DNA of 64,000 bases from an uncultured Anaerolineae bacterium (GTDB lineage Bacteria > Chloroflexota > Anaerolineae > Aggregatilineales > Phototrophicaceae): contig CALKJO010000007.1 in assembly GCA_937995825.1 (NCBI GenBank), positions 152,756 through 216,755 on the forward strand, given 5' to 3'. Position numbers and translations under genes: made by a program. This document shows positions 27,366-36,684 of this stretch, one piece after another; position 1 is the first letter of the stretch; each line of letters begins with the position of its first letter. A model generated the notes under the pieces. The model was not told the DNA's origin. It did no database searches and was given only the letters and a program-made list of their open reading frames with translations.

Positions 27366-28292
27366 TCAACTGGCGACATTTCGCCCCTGCAAGCGCAGCG
27401 AAATACCAACCAGCACGGTTGAAGCCACCAGGATCAGCGTTGAGATGGCGTTGATCTCCGGCGTGACCGATAGCTTGAGCAAGCCGTAGACATACACGGG
27501 CAGTGTGGTCGTCCCCACGCCCGCTGTGAACAGCGTGATCACGAAGTCGTCCAGCGACAGCGTGAATGCCAGCAGCGCGCCGGAAATGATGCCGGGCATG
27601 ATCAGCGGCAGCGTCACCCTTCGGAAGGTCTGCCATTCGTTCGCGCCAAGATCGCGGGCGGCTTCCTCAAGGCGCGGATTCATATCCGCCAGGCGCGCGC
27701 GCACAACAATCGCGACATACGAAATGTTGAACGCGACATGACCGATGATGATCGTCCCAAAGCCGGACTGCGCCGGAATCCCTGTGACGCTGTTAAACCA
27801 GTTGAAGAGTACATTAAAAAAAATCGCCAGCGACAGCGCCTGCGTGATCTCCGGGATGACGACTGGCAGAAACAGCAGCCCATCGATGTACTGCTTGCCC
27901 GGATAATTCCCGCGCGCCAGACTCAGCGCGACCATCGTCCCGATGATCGTCGCGATCAGCGTTGATGACACCCCGACAAACAGGCTGTTGCCGAGCGACT
28001 GAAGCATCAGATCGGTGGAAAAGCGCGCCTCTGTCCCGACGATGTTGTTGAAGATATTCGAATACCACTGAAGCGTGAAACCGCGCCAGGTCGAGACCGT
28101 CCGCGAGTCATTGAATGAGAAAATGACGAGCAGCAAGATCGGCGCCCAGAGGAAGAAATAGCCAAAAACAGGCTCGACGATGCCGAACACTTTCCCGAAA
28201 CGGCGGATCAGCAGGTCACGGCGAATCTTGGCTTGATCGAACGCAATCCATGTCGGCTGCGTCGAACGATCAGGCAGGGCTACCTGTGCCAT
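27366..28292 (-). CDS. potC: Spermidine/putrescine ABC transporter permease PotC
   Basis: The 308-aa permease has six predicted membrane helices, the first around residues 43-62. The cytoplasmic EAA loop (EEAARDLGANEWQTFRRVTLP) is canonical for coupling to PotA. The family segment LSLDDFVITLF is near residue 235. About 35 extra N-terminal residues precede the first helix compared with E. coli PotC. It begins four bases after potB ends. Confidence 0.93.
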   Translation of the reverse strand: MAQVALPDRSTQPTWIAFDQAKIRRDLLIRRFGKVFGIVEPVFGYFFLWAPILLLVIFSFNDSRTVSTWRGFTLQWYSNIFNNIVGTEARFSTDLMLQSLGNSLFVGVSSTLIATIIGTMVALSLARGNYPGKQYIDGLLFLPVVIPEITQALSLAIFFNVLFNWFNSVTGIPAQSGFGTIIIGHVAFNISYVAIVVRARLADMNPRLEEAARDLGANEWQTFRRVTLPLIMPGIISGALLAFTLSLDDFVITLFTAGVGTTTLPVYVYGLLKLSVTPEINAISTLILVASTVLVGISLRLQGRNVAS

Positions 28293-28295
28293 CGC

Positions 28296-29156
28296 TCAGT
28301 TCCTCCGTCGATTCATCCAAGCATAGAACATCAAGCCCAGAACGACTAGCGCCATCATCACCATCGATGCGGCTGCGCCTCGGGGCCAGTGTCCTAAGCC
28401 TCTGAACTGCTGATTGATCAAGTTGCCGATCATGAATCCCTGCGTCCCGCCGAGCAGGTCGGGGGTCACGAATGCGCCGATTGCCGGGATGAAGACCAGG
28501 ATGCAGCCCGCCGCCACGCCGGGCAGCGTCAGCGGAAAGACAACGCGCCAGAAAGCGCGCCAGTCATTGGCGCCCAGATCATGCGCGGCTTCGACCAAGC
28601 GGAAATCGAAGCGCTCAATCGAGGTATAGATCGGCAGCACCATGAAGGGCAGAAAGCCGTACACTAATCCGACCAAGACCGCAAAATTGGTGTTCAGCAA
28701 ATTGACTCCGCCGCCTGCCAGCGCGCTGATCACACCATCAGGACCCAGGATGACCTTCCATGCATAGGTGCGCACCAGGAAATTCGTCCAAAACGGCAGG
28801 ATTACCAGGAACAAGGCGATCTGCTGCACCCATTTACGCTCGCGCGTGCTGATGAAAAATGCCAGTGGATACCCCACCACCAAGCAGATCAGGGTCGTCA
28901 GGACGGCGATCAGGATCGAGTCCGCGAAGGTAGGCAAGTAGGTTGTGAAAACGCGCTCGTAGTTTTCGAGCGTCAGCGGCAGGGTTACTGTCCCTGCTCG
29001 TCCGCGAGTCATGAGGCTGACAACAAAGACGATGACCAGCGGCAGCAGGAAAAAAAGAATCAGCCACAACAGCGCAGGGAGTGCCAGTAGGCGACCTTGC
29101 GTGCGCTCCCGCGCGTTGTGACCGGGTGAACGGCTGAAATCCAGGCTGATCGCCAC
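28296..29156 (-). CDS. potB: Spermidine/putrescine ABC transporter permease PotB
   Basis: This 286-aa permease has six membrane helices and the canonical EAA loop VEAAHDLGANDWRAFWRVVFP, followed by IPAIGAFVTPDLLGG, a PotB hallmark. The GTG at 29156 is chosen as start because CTGGAGGG lies 7 bases upstream; a longer frame begins at TTG 29192 without a clear ribosome site. A TATACT hexamer (29206-29201, minus strand) may be the -10 of the operon, although no good -35 was found. First gene of potBCDA. Confidence 0.92.
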   Translation of the reverse strand: MAISLDFSRSPGHNARERTQGRLLALPALLWLILFFLLPLVIVFVVSLMTRGRAGTVTLPLTLENYERVFTTYLPTFADSILIAVLTTLICLVVGYPLAFFISTRERKWVQQIALFLVILPFWTNFLVRTYAWKVILGPDGVISALAGGGVNLLNTNFAVLVGLVYGFLPFMVLPIYTSIERFDFRLVEAAHDLGANDWRAFWRVVFPLTLPGVAAGCILVFIPAIGAFVTPDLLGGTQGFMIGNLINQQFRGLGHWPRGAAASMVMMALVVLGLMFYAWMNRRRN

Positions 29157-29246
29157 AGACCAACCCTCCAGGAAACGAGCGGCTCCGGACAATGGCGGAT
29201 AGTATAGCGCGAATTACAAAATGGGGGAGATCAGGTTAGAAAAATC

Positions 29247-30803
29247 TCATTCCCACTCGATCGTGGCGGGCGGCTTGCTGGTCACATCGTAGACGACTCG
29301 GTTAACGCTCTTCACCTCATTGACGATCCGGCTGCTGACGCGCGCCAGCAGTTCATACGGCAGGCGCGCCCAGTCCGCCGTCATGAAATCGTTGGTGGTC
29401 ACAGCGCGCAGCGCGATCACTTCCTCATACGTGCGCGCATCGCCCATCACGCCGACGCTCTTGACCGGCAGCAGCACTGCGAAGCTCTGCGCCGTGCCAG
29501 TTCGCAGCAAGCCCGCCCGACCGAGTTCGTCGGTGAAGATGGCGTCAGCGGCGCGCAGCGTCTCCAAACGCTCCCAGGTGATCGTCCCCAGACAGCGCAC
29601 CGCCAGCCCGGGACCCGGAAACGGCTGCCGCCAGACGATCTCCTCTGGCAGTCCGAGCGCCTCGCCCACACGCCGGACTTCGTCCTTGAACAGGTCCCGC
29701 AGCGGCTCGATCAGACTGAAATGCAAATCCGGCGGCAGCCCGCCGACATTGTGGTGGCTCTTGATGACCTTCGCCGTCTTGCTGCTCGCCGCCGACTCGA
29801 TCACATCCGGGTAGATCGTCCCCTGCGCCAGAAAGCGCACGCCCTCCCCCTCCAGCCGGCGCGCTTCATCCGCGAACACATCGATGAACAGCTTGCCGAT
29901 GATTTTGCGCTTCGCCTCCGGGTCGGTGACGTTCTGGAGCGCATCCAGAAAGCGCTCCGTCGCGTCCACCGCGATCAGGTTGATCCCGCGCTCATCGCGA
30001 AATGTCCTGACGACGCTTTCCGCCTCGCCTAGACGCAGCATCCCCGTGTTGACAAACACGGCGATCAGCCGCTCGCCAATCGCGCGGTGCAGCAGCGCCG
30101 ATGCCACCGCCGAGTCAACTCCGCCGGAAAGCCCCAACAGCACGCGCTCACCGCCGACCGTGCGCTGAATCGCGCTGATCGCATCATCGATAAATGCCCC
30201 GGCTGACCAGTTCGCCGCGCAGCCGCACACGCCGAACAAGAAATTGCGCAGCAGCGCCGCTCCTTCAGAAGTATGCACGACTTCAGGATGAAACTGCACG
30301 CCATACCATCCGCGCGCCAGATCGCCCATCGCCGCATACGGGCTGCCCGCTGACTGCGCCAAAGCGACAAAGCCCGCTGGCAGACGTTCGATCCGGTCGC
30401 CATGCGACATCCAGACATTGAGCGTTTCTGGCAAACCCGCGAACAAAGGCGACTCGCGCACGACGGTGATCTGCGCTGCGCCATATTCGCGCACGCTCGA
30501 CCCCGCAACCTCTCCGCCGAGCGCGTGCGCCATCGCCTGCATCCCATAGCATATCCCCAGCACCGGCAGTCCGCGCCCCAGCAGAACAGCGGGGAACTGC
30601 GGTGCGTCTGGCTCGTAGACACTGTGCGGACTGCCCGACAAAATCACGCCGCGCGGACGGCGCGCCTCGATCCGACTGAGATCGGCGTCATGCGGCAGCA
30701 CTTCCGCATAGACACCCTGCTCACGGATGCGACGCGCGATCAACTGTGTGTACTGCGAGCCGTAATCGATGACAACGATGCCCCCCAGACGCGGATCGGT
30801 CAT
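29247..30803 (-). CDS. guaA: GMP synthase (glutamine-hydrolysing)
   Basis: The 518-aa enzyme makes GMP from XMP, ATP and glutamine. The N-terminal class I glutamine amidotransferase has the nucleophile Cys in GICYGMQ and His-Glu in VQFHPEV. The ATP pyrophosphatase domain has the PP-loop [13 protein letters not shown]. The C-terminal dimerisation domain ends in [10 protein letters not shown] as usual. It overlaps xpt by four bases (ATGA). Joining xpt and guaA in one operon connects xanthine salvage to GMP: Xpt gives XMP and GuaA converts it to GMP. Confidence 0.97.
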   Translation of the reverse strand: MTDPRLGGIVVIDYGSQYTQLIARRIREQGVYAEVLPHDADLSRIEARRPRGVILSGSPHSVYEPDAPQFPAVLLGRGLPVLGICYGMQAMAHALGGEVAGSSVREYGAAQITVVRESPLFAGLPETLNVWMSHGDRIERLPAGFVALAQSAGSPYAAMGDLARGWYGVQFHPEVVHTSEGAALLRNFLFGVCGCAANWSAGAFIDDAISAIQRTVGGERVLLGLSGGVDSAVASALLHRAIGERLIAVFVNTGMLRLGEAESVVRTFRDERGINLIAVDATERFLDALQNVTDPEAKRKIIGKLFIDVFADEARRLEGEGVRFLAQGTIYPDVIESAASSKTAKVIKSHHNVGGLPPDLHFSLIEPLRDLFKDEVRRVGEALGLPEEIVWRQPFPGPGLAVRCLGTITWERLETLRAADAIFTDELGRAGLLRTGTAQSFAVLLPVKSVGVMGDARTYEEVIALRAVTTNDFMTADWARLPYELLARVSSRIVNEVKSVNRVVYDVTSKPPATIEWE

Positions 30804-31402
30804 GAGTCGCCTCGAAAGCGAATGCTGCCATCGTCCATGCTAATGATCGTCGCCAGCGCTTCGATGCGCGCGCTGACTCCGACCGACTCCAGATAAGCGC
30901 GCCCGCCCTCAAACGTTTTTTCGACCACAACCGCGATCCCAGCGATTCGCGCTTTGGCGCTCATCACCATCCGCAGCAGCGCCATCATCGTTTTGCCGCT
31001 GGCGAGAAAGTCATCGATCACCAGCACATCCTCATCGGGACGCAAAAACTCCGCCGACACCAGCAGGTTGACCTCGCCGCCTTTCGTGTGCGATGGCGCG
31101 GTCTCCAGAAAGACCGGACCGGACATCGTGATCGGCTTGGTCTTGCGCGCATACACCACCGGCACACCGAGCGCTAGCCCCGCCATCATCGCCGGAGCGA
31201 TGCCGGAGATTTCCGCCGTCAAGATTCGGTCGATCTTGACCGAGGCGAAGCGTTTGGCGATCTCCTCACCCACCTGCTGCATCAGAACCGGATCGAGCTG
31301 GTGATTGAGCAGGCTGTCGATCTTCAGGATACCGCTGCCGAGATTACGCCCTTCCGCTAGGATGCGCGCCTTCAGTTCGGGCATATCCGCCATGTGACTC
31401 AC
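30800..31402 (-). CDS. xpt: Xanthine phosphoribosyltransferase
   Basis: This 200-aa type I phosphoribosyltransferase closely follows B. subtilis Xpt: [17 protein letters not shown] at the N-terminus, [22 protein letters not shown], and the PRPP loop [14 protein letters not shown]. It converts xanthine and PRPP to XMP. It overlaps the EthD-like gene upstream and guaA downstream by four bases each, so the three are translationally coupled. No purine riboswitch is possible directly before it because the upstream gene overlaps its start. Confidence 0.95.
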   Translation of the reverse strand: MSHMADMPELKARILAEGRNLGSGILKIDSLLNHQLDPVLMQQVGEEIAKRFASVKIDRILTAEISGIAPAMMAGLALGVPVVYARKTKPITMSGPVFLETAPSHTKGGEVNLLVSAEFLRPDEDVLVIDDFLASGKTMMALLRMVMSAKARIAGIAVVVEKTFEGGRAYLESVGVSARIEALATIISMDDGSIRFRGDS

Positions 31403-31701
31403 TCCTCATAGACCTGCGCAAATGCCAGCTCAAAGCGATCCCGCCCCAGCTTGAGCAATTCTGCGCCCGCCTCCTGACCTGCCGGTGAGCGCAGCGCCGC
31501 GTCCATCGCGGCATTGTCCTCAAAATACAGTTCCAGCAGACGATAGAAACGCGCCTCGCCCATCGGACTGCCGAACACATGACAGACCTGACGCCGTTTC
31601 AGATCGGGCATCCGCTCTGCCAGCGCCAGAAAGTCATTGTAGGTGTTTTCGAAACGCGTTTCATCGTCGGGCTTATGAAAGCCGATGATGAACTTGACCA
31701 T
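31399..31701 (-). CDS. EthD-family dimeric alpha/beta-barrel protein
   Basis: The 100-aa protein matches the EthD/dabb ferredoxin-like fold: a first strand MVKFIIGFHKP, then FENTYNDFLALAERMPDLK, then a central strand and helix region with RFYRLLELYF. Members are found with cytochrome P450 and other oxidative systems, but most have unknown functions. It lies between a DUF883-like gene and xpt in the same operon. The metabolic link to xanthine salvage is unclear. Confidence 0.75.
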   Translation of the reverse strand: MVKFIIGFHKPDDETRFENTYNDFLALAERMPDLKRRQVCHVFGSPMGEARFYRLLELYFEDNAAMDAALRSPAGQEAGAELLKLGRDRFELAFAQVYEE

Positions 31702-31705
31702 GCGC

Positions 31706-32092
31706 TTATTTCTTGTCGCCGCGCAGCAGCAAACCGATGATGATTCCGATCACCAGCGCGATCAGCAGATTGCGCCAGGGATTGTCCTCCGTGGACTGCT
31801 TGACCTCTTTCGCCGCCGCGCCCTCAAATGCATTGTTCTTCAGGAAGACCGCCGCCTTTTCGAGATGTCCGGCGACCTCATCGACCCCCTTCAGCGCGTC
31901 GCCATCCACTTTCGCCTCGCGAATTTCGCGCCGCAGGGCTTCGGCTGCGTGTAAAATCTGCTTCGCCGCCTCGGACTTGATGTCCTCCGCGCGTTTGCGC
32001 GCCTCCCGCGACCATTCACTCGCGGCTTTGATGACCGCACTGGCTGCGTCTTCGATCCGGTCATCGACATGGTTGTGATTTACGTCCGGCAT
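31706..32092 (-). CDS. DUF883/ElaB-like small protein with C-terminal membrane anchor
   Basis: This 128-aa protein is mostly one long charged helix with many Ala, Glu and Lys (IKAASEWSREARKRAEDIKS). It ends in a membrane helix at about residues 105-121 (NLLIALVIGIIIGLLL) and a short basic tail RGDKK. This layout resembles the ribosome-associated ElaB/YqjD (DUF883) family, which is tail-anchored in the inner membrane. The start ATG 32092 has GGAGGC at the proper distance; the longer frame to 32173 lacks this. First gene of the operon leading to guaA. Confidence 0.7.
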   Translation of the reverse strand: MPDVNHNHVDDRIEDAASAVIKAASEWSREARKRAEDIKSEAAKQILHAAEALRREIREAKVDGDALKGVDEVAGHLEKAAVFLKNNAFEGAAAKEVKQSTEDNPWRNLLIALVIGIIIGLLLRGDKK

Positions 32093-32110
32093 GAGCCTGC
32101 CTCCTACACA

Positions 32111-32154
32111 TTGACCGAACTCGACCCTGATTATAACGCGGGATCGTCTATAAT
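32111..32154 (+). promoter_or_regulatory. Promoter of the glycoside hydrolase gene, possibly leaderless
   Basis: TTGACC (32111-32116) with TATAAC (32132-32137) and a perfect TATAAT (32149-32154) lie in the 69-base gap between divergent genes. From TATAAT the transcript would start at about the ATG (32162). No Shine-Dalgarno sequence is visible before that ATG. Confidence 0.5.
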
Positions 32155-32161
32155 TCGCGTC

Positions 32162-33763
32162 ATGCAAATCCATTCTCGCTTTTCATGCCGCCGCCTGATC
32201 GGTCTGGCGGCGGTTTTACTGTCAAGCGCCCTGCTCCTGCTCGACTTGGCAAATCGCGGGCTGGCATGGCGCATTTTCTGGTCGCTGACCGGAGAAGAAA
32301 CCCCTGCGGCGCAGATTCGCGGCATGGTCGAGTGGGTCGGGACGCAGTTCCGCCCGCAGCCGAACACCGCGCCGCTGACTCTGATGGCACACACCGATGT
32401 CAACCCGTTTGGCGTCAACACCTTCTTGCAGCTCGAAGTCGAACCCGCCAAGCGCGAACGCCAAATGCAGATGATCGCAGAGGCAGGTTTCGGCTGGATA
32501 CGCCAGCAGTTCCCGTGGGAAGACATCGAAATTCACGGGCGCGGTGACTTCGAGGATCGGCGCAACGTCGCGGCGGTCGGCGTCGTCGATGCCTGGGCGA
32601 AATATGACCAGATCGTCGCGCTGGCGGAGCAGCATGGTGTTCGCATCATCGCCCGCATCGACAATCCGCCTGCCTGGTCACATGCCGATCCGAGCATCGG
32701 CGCATTCGCACCGCCGGATGACATGCAGGATTACGTCAATTTTGCGTCCGCCGTCGCCGAGCGCTATCGCGGGCGCATCCAACACTATCAGATATGGAAT
32801 GAGCCGAACATCTTCCCCGAATGGGGCAATCAGCCGGTCGATCCCGAAGCCTACACCGATATGCTCTGCCGCACCTATCGGGCGCTGAAAGCCATCGACC
32901 CGGACATCTTGGTCATCAGCGCGGCGCTCTCGCCCACCGTGGCGCTGCTTCCGGAAAACCTAAGCGAATTCGTCTTCCTCCAGCGCATGTATGACGCTGG
33001 CGCGGCGGATTGCTTCGACATCCTGTCGGCACAGGCATACGGCTTCTTCAGCGGACCCACCGACCGCCGTCTGCGCAGCGTGACCAACAATTTTCCCCGC
33101 CATCTCTACCTGCGCGATCTGATGGTCGCCAATGGCGACGCGCACAAGCCGATCTGGATCAGCGAAGCGGGCTGGAATCCCATCGACTCGCCGGAAGTCC
33201 CGCCCGATGTGACCGGGCGCGAAAATTTTGGCATCGTCACCCGCCAGCAAGCCGCCGAGTATATGGTGCAGGCGTATCAGCGGATGCAGGAAGAATGGTC
33301 ATGGGTCGGGGTGATGAATGTGTGGTTTTTCAAGCGCCCCGACGAGTCCGAGCGCGGGCAGTCATGGTATTACTTCCGCATGGTCGAGCCAGACTTCACC
33401 CCGCTGCCGATTTACGACGCCATGCGCGCGTATACGTCCACGCTCACACCGACGCTCTATCAGGGCGTGCATCCCGCGTCCGACTGGGCGATTCAGCGTG
33501 ACGATTCCGGTATGCGCTTCACCGCGCGCGGGACGGACGTGATCGTCCGCTGGCGCGGTCAGATCGACGGGCTGGGCAGCGCTGCCAACTGGACGGATAC
33601 GCCCCTACACACATCGATTTTCGCGGAGACTCGCGCCCTCGCGCTGGATGGCAGCTTTGAGATCGAGTCGATCACCATCATCGACCAGACCGGGGCGCGG
33701 CTCGGTCTGATCGGCGGCGGGATCGGTCTGATCGCGCTGATTCTGCTCGTGCGACGCCGATGA
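32162..33763 (+). CDS. Membrane-anchored glycoside hydrolase (clan A TIM barrel, GH39/GH5-like)
   Basis: The 533-aa protein has an N-terminal membrane anchor (about residues 11-30) and a second C-terminal hydrophobic helix ending in VRRR. The centre is a TIM barrel of glycoside hydrolase clan A. The acid/base is E214 in YQIWNEPNIF and the nucleophile is E335 in WISEAGWNP. Substrate cannot be read; GH39-like enzymes act on xylosides, iduronides or plant glycans. The frame upstream of ATG 32162 (to 32069) is rejected because the promoter lies inside it. It overlaps the PMT-type gene by four bases. Confidence 0.82.
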   Translation: MQIHSRFSCRRLIGLAAVLLSSALLLLDLANRGLAWRIFWSLTGEETPAAQIRGMVEWVGTQFRPQPNTAPLTLMAHTDVNPFGVNTFLQLEVEPAKRERQMQMIAEAGFGWIRQQFPWEDIEIHGRGDFEDRRNVAAVGVVDAWAKYDQIVALAEQHGVRIIARIDNPPAWSHADPSIGAFAPPDDMQDYVNFASAVAERYRGRIQHYQIWNEPNIFPEWGNQPVDPEAYTDMLCRTYRALKAIDPDILVISAALSPTVALLPENLSEFVFLQRMYDAGAADCFDILSAQAYGFFSGPTDRRLRSVTNNFPRHLYLRDLMVANGDAHKPIWISEAGWNPIDSPEVPPDVTGRENFGIVTRQQAAEYMVQAYQRMQEEWSWVGVMNVWFFKRPDESERGQSWYYFRMVEPDFTPLPIYDAMRAYTSTLTPTLYQGVHPASDWAIQRDDSGMRFTARGTDVIVRWRGQIDGLGSAANWTDTPLHTSIFAETRALALDGSFEIESITIIDQTGARLGLIGGGIGLIALILLVRRR

Positions 33764-35574
33764 GACCCGTGCTAATCCTGCTCCTGCTGCTGACCGCCGC
33801 GCTGAGGCTGCACGATCTCGGCGTGCAGTCGCTTTGGTACGATGAAGGCAACAGCTACGTGCAGTCCACGCGGACGCTGAGCGCGATCGCCGACAACGCC
33901 GCCCGTGATATTCATCCTCCCGGTTATTACTGGCTGCTGGCGGGCTGGCGCGCGCTGATGGGCGAGTCAGAGTTTGCACTGCGGAGCCTATCGGCGTTCG
34001 CCAGCATTGTCAGCGCAGCGCTGACCTACGCTATCGGGCGGCGGCTGTTGGGCACAACGGGCGGTATCCTGGCGCTGCTGTTGGTCGCGCTCCACAGCTT
34101 CAGCATCTACTACGCGCAGGAAGCGCGTATGTATGCCCTGCTGACACTGTGGGGCGCAGCGAGCTTTTACGCCCTGATCCGGCTGATTGAACGCCCGACT
34201 CCGCGCTCAGCGCTGATTTTAGGGCTGCTCAATGGAGCGGGCTTATGGACGCATTACGCCTTCCCGTTTTTCATGCTGGCGCAGGGCGTGGTCGTCGTTG
34301 TGGGGGCAAAGCCGCGCCGCTGGATCGCCTTCGCGAGCGCGAGTCTGCTGGCGATTGCCTCATTTGCGCCCTGGATACCGACCGCGCTGCATCAGCTCAC
34401 GACGTGGGGACAGGTGCGCGACTCTGCGCCGCTGGGCGAATCGCTGCTGACGCTGCTGCGCTGGCTGAGTTTCGGCATCAGCGCCGACGCCACCGCGCCG
34501 CTGATCGCCCCGCTGGTGATGTTGTTCAGCTTTGTTCGCGTCGGCAAAGCGAGATTAGGGCTGATCGTGCCGATCCTGTGGGTGATCGTCCCTGTTGGCG
34601 TCTTTGTGGCGTTCGACCTGTTCCGCGAAGCCAACCTGAAATTTCTGCTGCCCGCGCAGATCGGCATGGCGCTCTGGCTGGCGCGGGGGGTGATCGGCAT
34701 GCGAACAACCCTGACGCCGCCAGGTCAAAGCACACGCCTGCCCCGTTGGGGAGTCCCCGCCCTGATGATCATCATGCTGACCGACGGCACGCTGCGCTTA
34801 TACAGCGACCCCGCCTATCAGCGCCCGGATTACCGCGCCGCCGCCGCACGCATCAGCGCCGGCTCGCGCCCTGGCGATGCGATCATCCTCAGCGCGCCCA
34901 ATCAGATCGAAGTCTTTGGCTATTACTACAGCGGCGATCTGCCAATCTACCCGCTGCCGGTCGGGCTGTCGAACGACGATGACGCCACCCGCGCCGCTGT
35001 CGAGGGCATCATCGCCAACTATGCGCGCGCATACGTCCTCTTTTACGGCGAAAATGAGCGCGATCCGCGTCGGATCGTTGAGACGACGCTCGATGCAGGC
35101 GCTTTTGAACTGGACGACACCTGGTACGGCGATCTGCGGCTCGCCCGCTACGTCATGCCTGCGCCGATGCAGATCGAACGCATGAGCGGCGTCGAGTTTG
35201 GCGGCGGGATCGCGCTGGTGGGCTATGCGCTGAGCGCCGAGGCGCTGCATCCTGGCGATGTGCTGCAAGTCCGGCTGAACTGGCGCGCCGAAGCGACGCT
35301 GACTCAGCGCTACAAGGTCTTCGTGCAGCTTCTCGACTCGAACGGCGTCCTGGCAGCGCAGCGCGACAGCGAACCCGGCGGCGGTTTGGCGCTGACCACC
35401 ACCTGGACAGCGGGCGAGATCATCGCCGACAATCACGCGCTGTTCATCCCTGACTCGCTGCCCCCCGGCGAATACCGTCTGATCGTCGGACTATATAATC
35501 TTGACCCGCCGCACGCCCGGCTATCTGTCGGAGAGAGCGATTTTCTCGATCTCGGCACAATTCGGCTGCGTTGA
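33760..35574 (+). CDS. GT39/ArnT-like (PMT_2) membrane glycosyltransferase
   Basis: This 604-aa polytopic protein resembles PMT_2-type polyprenol-phosphate-sugar transferases. The first extracytoplasmic loop has the catalytic acidic pair in SLWYDEGNSY (D28-E29), followed by RDIHPPGYYWLL near residue 50. About ten hydrophobic helices span residues 1-350. The last 140 residues form a beta-rich soluble domain (VGYALSAEALHPGDVLQVRL). It is translationally coupled to the glycoside hydrolase (ATGA), which suggests they act on the same extracytoplasmic glycan. Confidence 0.85.
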   Translation: MRPVLILLLLLTAALRLHDLGVQSLWYDEGNSYVQSTRTLSAIADNAARDIHPPGYYWLLAGWRALMGESEFALRSLSAFASIVSAALTYAIGRRLLGTTGGILALLLVALHSFSIYYAQEARMYALLTLWGAASFYALIRLIERPTPRSALILGLLNGAGLWTHYAFPFFMLAQGVVVVVGAKPRRWIAFASASLLAIASFAPWIPTALHQLTTWGQVRDSAPLGESLLTLLRWLSFGISADATAPLIAPLVMLFSFVRVGKARLGLIVPILWVIVPVGVFVAFDLFREANLKFLLPAQIGMALWLARGVIGMRTTLTPPGQSTRLPRWGVPALMIIMLTDGTLRLYSDPAYQRPDYRAAAARISAGSRPGDAIILSAPNQIEVFGYYYSGDLPIYPLPVGLSNDDDATRAAVEGIIANYARAYVLFYGENERDPRRIVETTLDAGAFELDDTWYGDLRLARYVMPAPMQIERMSGVEFGGGIALVGYALSAEALHPGDVLQVRLNWRAEATLTQRYKVFVQLLDSNGVLAAQRDSEPGGGLALTTTWTAGEIIADNHALFIPDSLPPGEYRLIVGLYNLDPPHARLSVGESDFLDLGTIRLR

Positions 35575-35681
35575 TCGCCCCTTAATCCGGCATTCATCTG
35601 CTTCCCATGAAAGAATTAAACCAGCAGGTTAGCGTTGGAATATATGTTTAGTGATGAAATGCAGTGAGAGGGAAAAGCAGC

Positions 35682-36635
35682 ATGTCCGTATTGGTGACAG
35701 GGGCAGGCGGATTCGTCGGAAACAATGTGGTGCGCCGGTTGGTGCAGCAGGGGCGACCTGTCCGGGCGATGGTGCGCGGAATCGACAAGGCGAAAATGCG
35801 CTTGGCAGATGTCGCGGACAAAGTCGAGTTCGTGCAGGGCGACGTAACCGACCGCGCCAGCCTTCCGCCTCTGATGAATGAGGTCTCCGCGATTGTCCAC
35901 ACGGTGGCGATTGCGATAGAACGGGGCGGGCAGACCTATGAAGAGGTCAATTTCCAAGGGACGATCAACCTGGTCGATGCGGCGGAAAAAGCTGGCGTGC
36001 GCCGTTTCATCAACGTCAGCCAGAACGGGGCGCGCCCGGATCATTTCTCGCGCTTCCTGCGCAGCAAGGGCAAGGCACAGGAATACGTCGCTTCATCCGG
36101 GCTGGAATGGACGGCGATCCGCCCGTCCGCGATCTTCGGACCTCAAGATGAATTCTTCAACGCCTTCGCACGGCTGGTGCGCCTGACGCCAATTGTCTTT
36201 CCGCTGGTTGGCGGCGGCACAGCGGAGTTTCAACCCGTCTCAATCTACGATGTGGTCGAGACGATCACCCGCTCTCTGGATGATAACGACACTGTCGGCA
36301 AGGAATTTGAACTCGGCGGACCCGAAATCCTGACGCTGGGCGAGATTCAGAAGCGCATCCTCAACGCGATGAACGAAAAGCGCGTCCTGATCAACGCGCC
36401 CGTCGGTCTGCTGCGCCCGGCTGTGTTCGTCATGGAGAAGGCGCTGCCCGGCACGCCCGTCTCGCTAACGCTTCTGGAGCTGCTCAAAGAGCCAAATGTC
36501 GTCCGCGATAACGCGCTGGTCACCTACTTCAAGATGCAGCCGCGCCCCTTCTCCGGCGACCATATCGCCTATCTGCGCGAGAATTCCGCTGGCAGCGCCA
36601 TTAAGCGCTTCTTCACCGGCGCAGCAGTCAACTGA
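35682..36635 (+). CDS. Atypical SDR / NDUFA9-like NAD(P)-binding protein
   Basis: This 317-aa protein is an extended or atypical short-chain dehydrogenase. It starts with VLVTGAGGFVGNNVVRRLV and has FVQGDVTDRASLP and the ISVSQNGA-like segment (FINVSQNGARPDHFSRFLRSKG), where the usual YxxxK is replaced by FxxxK-like spacing. This pattern is typical of NDUFA9/UDP-sugar epimerase-like proteins that bind but may not turn over substrate. ATG 35682 follows GAGAGGG; an in-frame GTG 18 bases earlier overlaps that ribosome site. Function unknown. Confidence 0.8.
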   Translation: MSVLVTGAGGFVGNNVVRRLVQQGRPVRAMVRGIDKAKMRLADVADKVEFVQGDVTDRASLPPLMNEVSAIVHTVAIAIERGGQTYEEVNFQGTINLVDAAEKAGVRRFINVSQNGARPDHFSRFLRSKGKAQEYVASSGLEWTAIRPSAIFGPQDEFFNAFARLVRLTPIVFPLVGGGTAEFQPVSIYDVVETITRSLDDNDTVGKEFELGGPEILTLGEIQKRILNAMNEKRVLINAPVGLLRPAVFVMEKALPGTPVSLTLLELLKEPNVVRDNALVTYFKMQPRPFSGDHIAYLRENSAGSAIKRFFTGAAVN

Positions 36636-36648
36636 CCTGTACAAGCGT

Positions 36649-36673
36649 AGGGACACGACTATATCGTGTCCCT
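36649..36673. repeat. Palindrome AGGGACACGA-CTATA-TCGTGTCCCT
   Basis: Perfect 10-bp arms (36649-36658 and 36664-36673) around a 5-base loop, between two convergent genes. There is no T-run on either side. The GTAGGGACACGA core resembles dispersed intergenic palindromes known from several cyanobacteria and filamentous Chloroflexi, so it may be one copy of a family rather than a terminator. Confidence 0.5.
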
Positions 36674-36684
36674 TACCCATATTC

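Noticed and set aside
31703..32160. Purine riboswitch upstream of xpt-guaA
   Set aside because: The genes before xpt overlap it, and the short gap before the first operon gene (32093-32161) does not show the conserved purine aptamer core.
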